From Bolinopsis microptera (taxonomy: Eukaryota; Ctenophora; Tentaculata; Lobata; Bolinopsidae), in assembly GCF_026151205.1 (NCBI RefSeq), contig NC_087072.1, positions 13,058,169 to 13,122,168 on the forward strand: a stretch of DNA of 64,000 bases. The letters are read 5' to 3'. The translations under genes were made by a program, and so were the position numbers. Positions 61,790 to 64,000 of this stretch are shown here, piece by piece; within the stretch, counting starts at the first letter, position 1, and each line of letters opens with the position of its first letter. A model generated the notes under the pieces. The model saw nothing but the letters and a program-made list of their open reading frames with translations. It did no database searches and was not told the DNA's origin.

Positions 61790-61812
61790 ACCAGACATAC
61801 AGCAACTCTCAT
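61790..61812 (-). pseudogene. Orphaned start of copy A
   Basis: From the ATG at 61812 the minus strand reads seven codons (MRVAVCL) identical to the start of copy B, and then runs into the transposon. This is the original translation start and first part of the signal peptide of copy A. Confidence 0.85.
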
Positions 61813-62106
61813 TCTGTACTAATAACTGAAATAGTGGATTAGTTTTTTTCTTTCTAATAACAGCCAAGAAGATGGTCGTGCCTAAACAGCTTAATCTGAA
61901 ACATTTTAGCATCTTAACATGCTATTATGATTGACAACAAATCTATTAAATCAGTTAATAAGTACTTTAGCTGAGTTCAAATATGATGAAAATATTTTTA
62001 ACAAGATTCTAGTCTTGACATCTTTTCTTCTTCTTCTTCTGGGGTCACGAGTTTCCGGCCTCCAACATCAATCGTATCACTTAGTGTTTTATTAAAGGCA
62101 ATTCCT
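61813..62106. other. Spacer between copies A and B
   Basis: Holds the 5' flank of copy A and the 3' end of copy B. The sequence just upstream of the copy A start matches that upstream of copy B (CTAATAACTGAAATAGTGGA), as expected from a tandem duplication. Confidence 0.6.
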
Positions 62107-63743
62107 TTACATCTCAATTTCAAGATCCAGCTTGTAGCCTGGTTGAGGGAAGGACTCAGCCTCCATTGACACGTAGATAGCATAGTTACCGTACACTGGT
62201 CCGTCTGAGAACTGGATCCCGTGATCTGTACCCTGGATCTTTACATTCTTGTCTGTGCAGCCCTTCTTCCAGCTGCAATCTTGGATGTTGGACACATCGT
62301 GATTTCTATATTTGCTGAACGGGATATTTGTTCTTGGGTTGCAATGGAAGTCATTACCCAGTCCGTGGGTGTTATCGTCATTTTCATTAGCTCCAGAGAG
62401 GTGTCCTCCAGTGAGGACTATTCTGCAGCCGTTATCACCAAACGCCCAGTTGAAGGCCAAGTCTCCGTCCACAGAGAAGATTGGATCATCTTCCAAGTTT
62501 GTGGCGTTTACTGAGATAGATTCCTGGATAGGTCCTCCTTTTGTTACTATCTGTCTGCCAGGGTTCTGGTTCTTGGTACTGAATCTGTATTAAAATATTG
62601 AGTAAATAAGGAAAGTAAGATTGTTGTACAAAAGTGGTTGTGTCAGTCTGATATTATTCATATAGAATGCAATAATAACAAGAACAATATTTCATCTTGA
62701 AGCCATATTTGTAACCTGCGGAATTGAATTGTTTATTTGAATTTATCTGAAACTTATTTAACTTTTGACCTTCCGTTATTATAAAGTTTACCTGGTATAA
62801 AGAGAAGCTCCCCAGTATCTGAACTTGAAGACCTTGACAGCGTCCAGGACGCCTTGTTGATGTCTGACAATAGCGATGTATTTAGCTGGTTCATCCCAAA
62901 CTCCTCCACTCAGATAGTCCTTAGTCAGGGCTTCTTCCTCACTTCCAATGTTGTCTCCTGTTGCCCACCCTGAGAAGTTATGAATGTTTAATGTCACTGT
63001 GTTGTGACTTGTGACACAGTTAATTGCTTCTTATGGAAATATTGAATATTGTTAAATTCTTCTTCTCAACTAAAATAATTTGCCTCTAAACTTACCAACA
63101 GTATATCCGAATATGTGTCCATCTGATGGATTAATGTTCATGCCTAAGTGCCATGTGCCACTATTTTCATTATCATTATGTGCTTCAAGTTCTTCTGTTA
63201 TTTGCTCCAGCTTGACTAGAGTTTCTTCGATTGCCTCTATTTGTACTTCCAGTTCATCAAGTTCTTCCTCAAAATGTTCTTGAACTTTTCGAACTTGTCC
63301 TCCATGTCTTCGTGAAGTTCCTCCGCTTTGCCATCAAGATTAGTCAGGTTTTTGTTGATTGCCTGTAGATTGTTCTCGAGTGCTTCATATTTCTTCTCCA
63401 AGTTCTCTTCAACAAGACCTACTTTCATGTGTAGCTGTGTGATAGTGGTGTTCAGTTCCTTTTTTATATCGTCAACTTTTTCCTCCAGTTTCAAATGATT
63501 TTCTGCATTTGATGCAATCTCGTCTGTCGCTGCATCATACTTTTGCTCCAATTGTTCCGAAACTGAAGTTATGCTGCCGTTCAGTTTCTTTTCTACATTT
63601 TCTAAATTCATCTGCACTTGTTTCAAATCTATTTCCAGTTGACTAGAAGTACTGTTCAGAACATTCACATCATTTCTTAGATCCTCCAAAATGCAGCCCA
63701 AGCAACTGCTCGCTAGAAATACCAGACATACAGCAACTCTCAT
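62107..63743 (-). pseudogene. Secreted coiled-coil protein, copy B, with a one-base deletion
   Basis: Exons 63743-63096, 62996-62792 and 62584-62107 (minus) correspond exactly to copy A. The start MRVAVCLVFLASSCLGC is a complete signal peptide. The coiled coil is open until about 63285, where copy A has CCTTTT and copy B CTTTT on the plus strand; the lost base shifts the frame to a stop at 63237. Downstream, the correct frame is well kept to the end of exon 3, so the deletion is recent or a sequencing error. Exon 2 is identical in protein to copy A except for the first residues. Exon 3 contains a block of about 50 residues that differs strongly from copy A between identical flanks. Confidence 0.75.
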
Positions 63744-64000
63744 CCTGTACTAATAACTGAAATAGTGGATTAGTTTTTTTAATAGCAGCCAAGAAGATTG
63801 TAAGCATCCTAACATAATAATATAATCGACTACAAATCTAATCTGAAGTGAAATCTCTAAGTAGTTAATTGTCGAAGGTGTCTGTCTTGACACTGTGTTT
63901 GACTAGTGGACCCTAATTCATTGCACTAAATTCTGGCTTCCCAAACTGTCAATGACCCAGATCTTACAATATATTTAATGTCCTAGTAGGTGCATAGTAA
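63744..64000. other. 5' flank of copy B to the window end
   Basis: AT-rich sequence upstream of the copy B start, presumably its promoter. The first 40 nt match the flank of copy A. No further SEC31 exon was recognised here. Confidence 0.5.

Overview
This window is animal nuclear DNA: multi-exon genes with GT-AG introns, nested genes, non-LTR retrotransposons, several kinds of short DNA transposon and satellite-like arrays. The genes include axonemal ones, so the animal has motile cilia or flagella. Moderate introns, AT-rich non-coding DNA and the mix of LINE and MITE types suggest a non-vertebrate, perhaps cnidarian-like; the exact phylum cannot be read from the sequence.

1-32.8 kb is a cilium-related block. 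A partial coiled-coil gene resembling BBOF1 runs off the left edge (minus). A single-exon UBE2U-type ubiquitin-conjugating enzyme lies head-to-head with it (plus). A complete axonemal dynein heavy chain of the DNAH3/7/12 group follows (plus). I rebuilt the dynein from 48 exons that join in frame into 12,012 nt (4,003 residues), with stem, six AAA modules, stalk and C-terminal region. Intron 25 holds a two-exon class-A-like GPCR on the opposite strand, a Tc1/mariner-type MITE and a long palindrome. Intron 19 holds a hAT-type MITE with a perfect 8-bp target duplication.

32.8-42.4 kb is gene-poor. It has a small secreted cysteine-rich protein gene with an apparent frameshift, scattered GC-rich repeat pieces, a 52-bp minisatellite of about 55 copies with higher-order structure, and a second hAT-type MITE.

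42.4-47.8 kb is a pile of broken retroelements: an endonuclease-reverse transcriptase LINE (minus), a zinc-knuckle plus nuclease-like retroelement tail (plus), and a truncated second reverse transcriptase (minus).

48.0-58.5 kb carries the first 12 exons of SEC31, the COPII outer-coat protein, up to about residue 560. Its second intron is filled by a nearly complete sense-strand LINE. That element's first reading frame joins an AlkB-like dioxygenase domain to an SGNH-esterase-like domain; its second has a PHD-like finger, endonuclease and reverse transcriptase. Other SEC31 introns hold a PIF/Harbinger-type MITE, a 45-bp minisatellite and an 11-bp array of CACGTG sites.

58.6-63.8 kb contains two tandem minus-strand paralogs of an unrecognised secreted coiled-coil protein, lying in or after SEC31 intron 12. 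They are almost identical except for one block of about 50 residues in which roughly half the positions differ. One copy is split at its signal peptide by a 1.6-kb DNA transposon; the other has a one-base deletion. This pair and the AlkB-SGNH LINE are the most unusual content.
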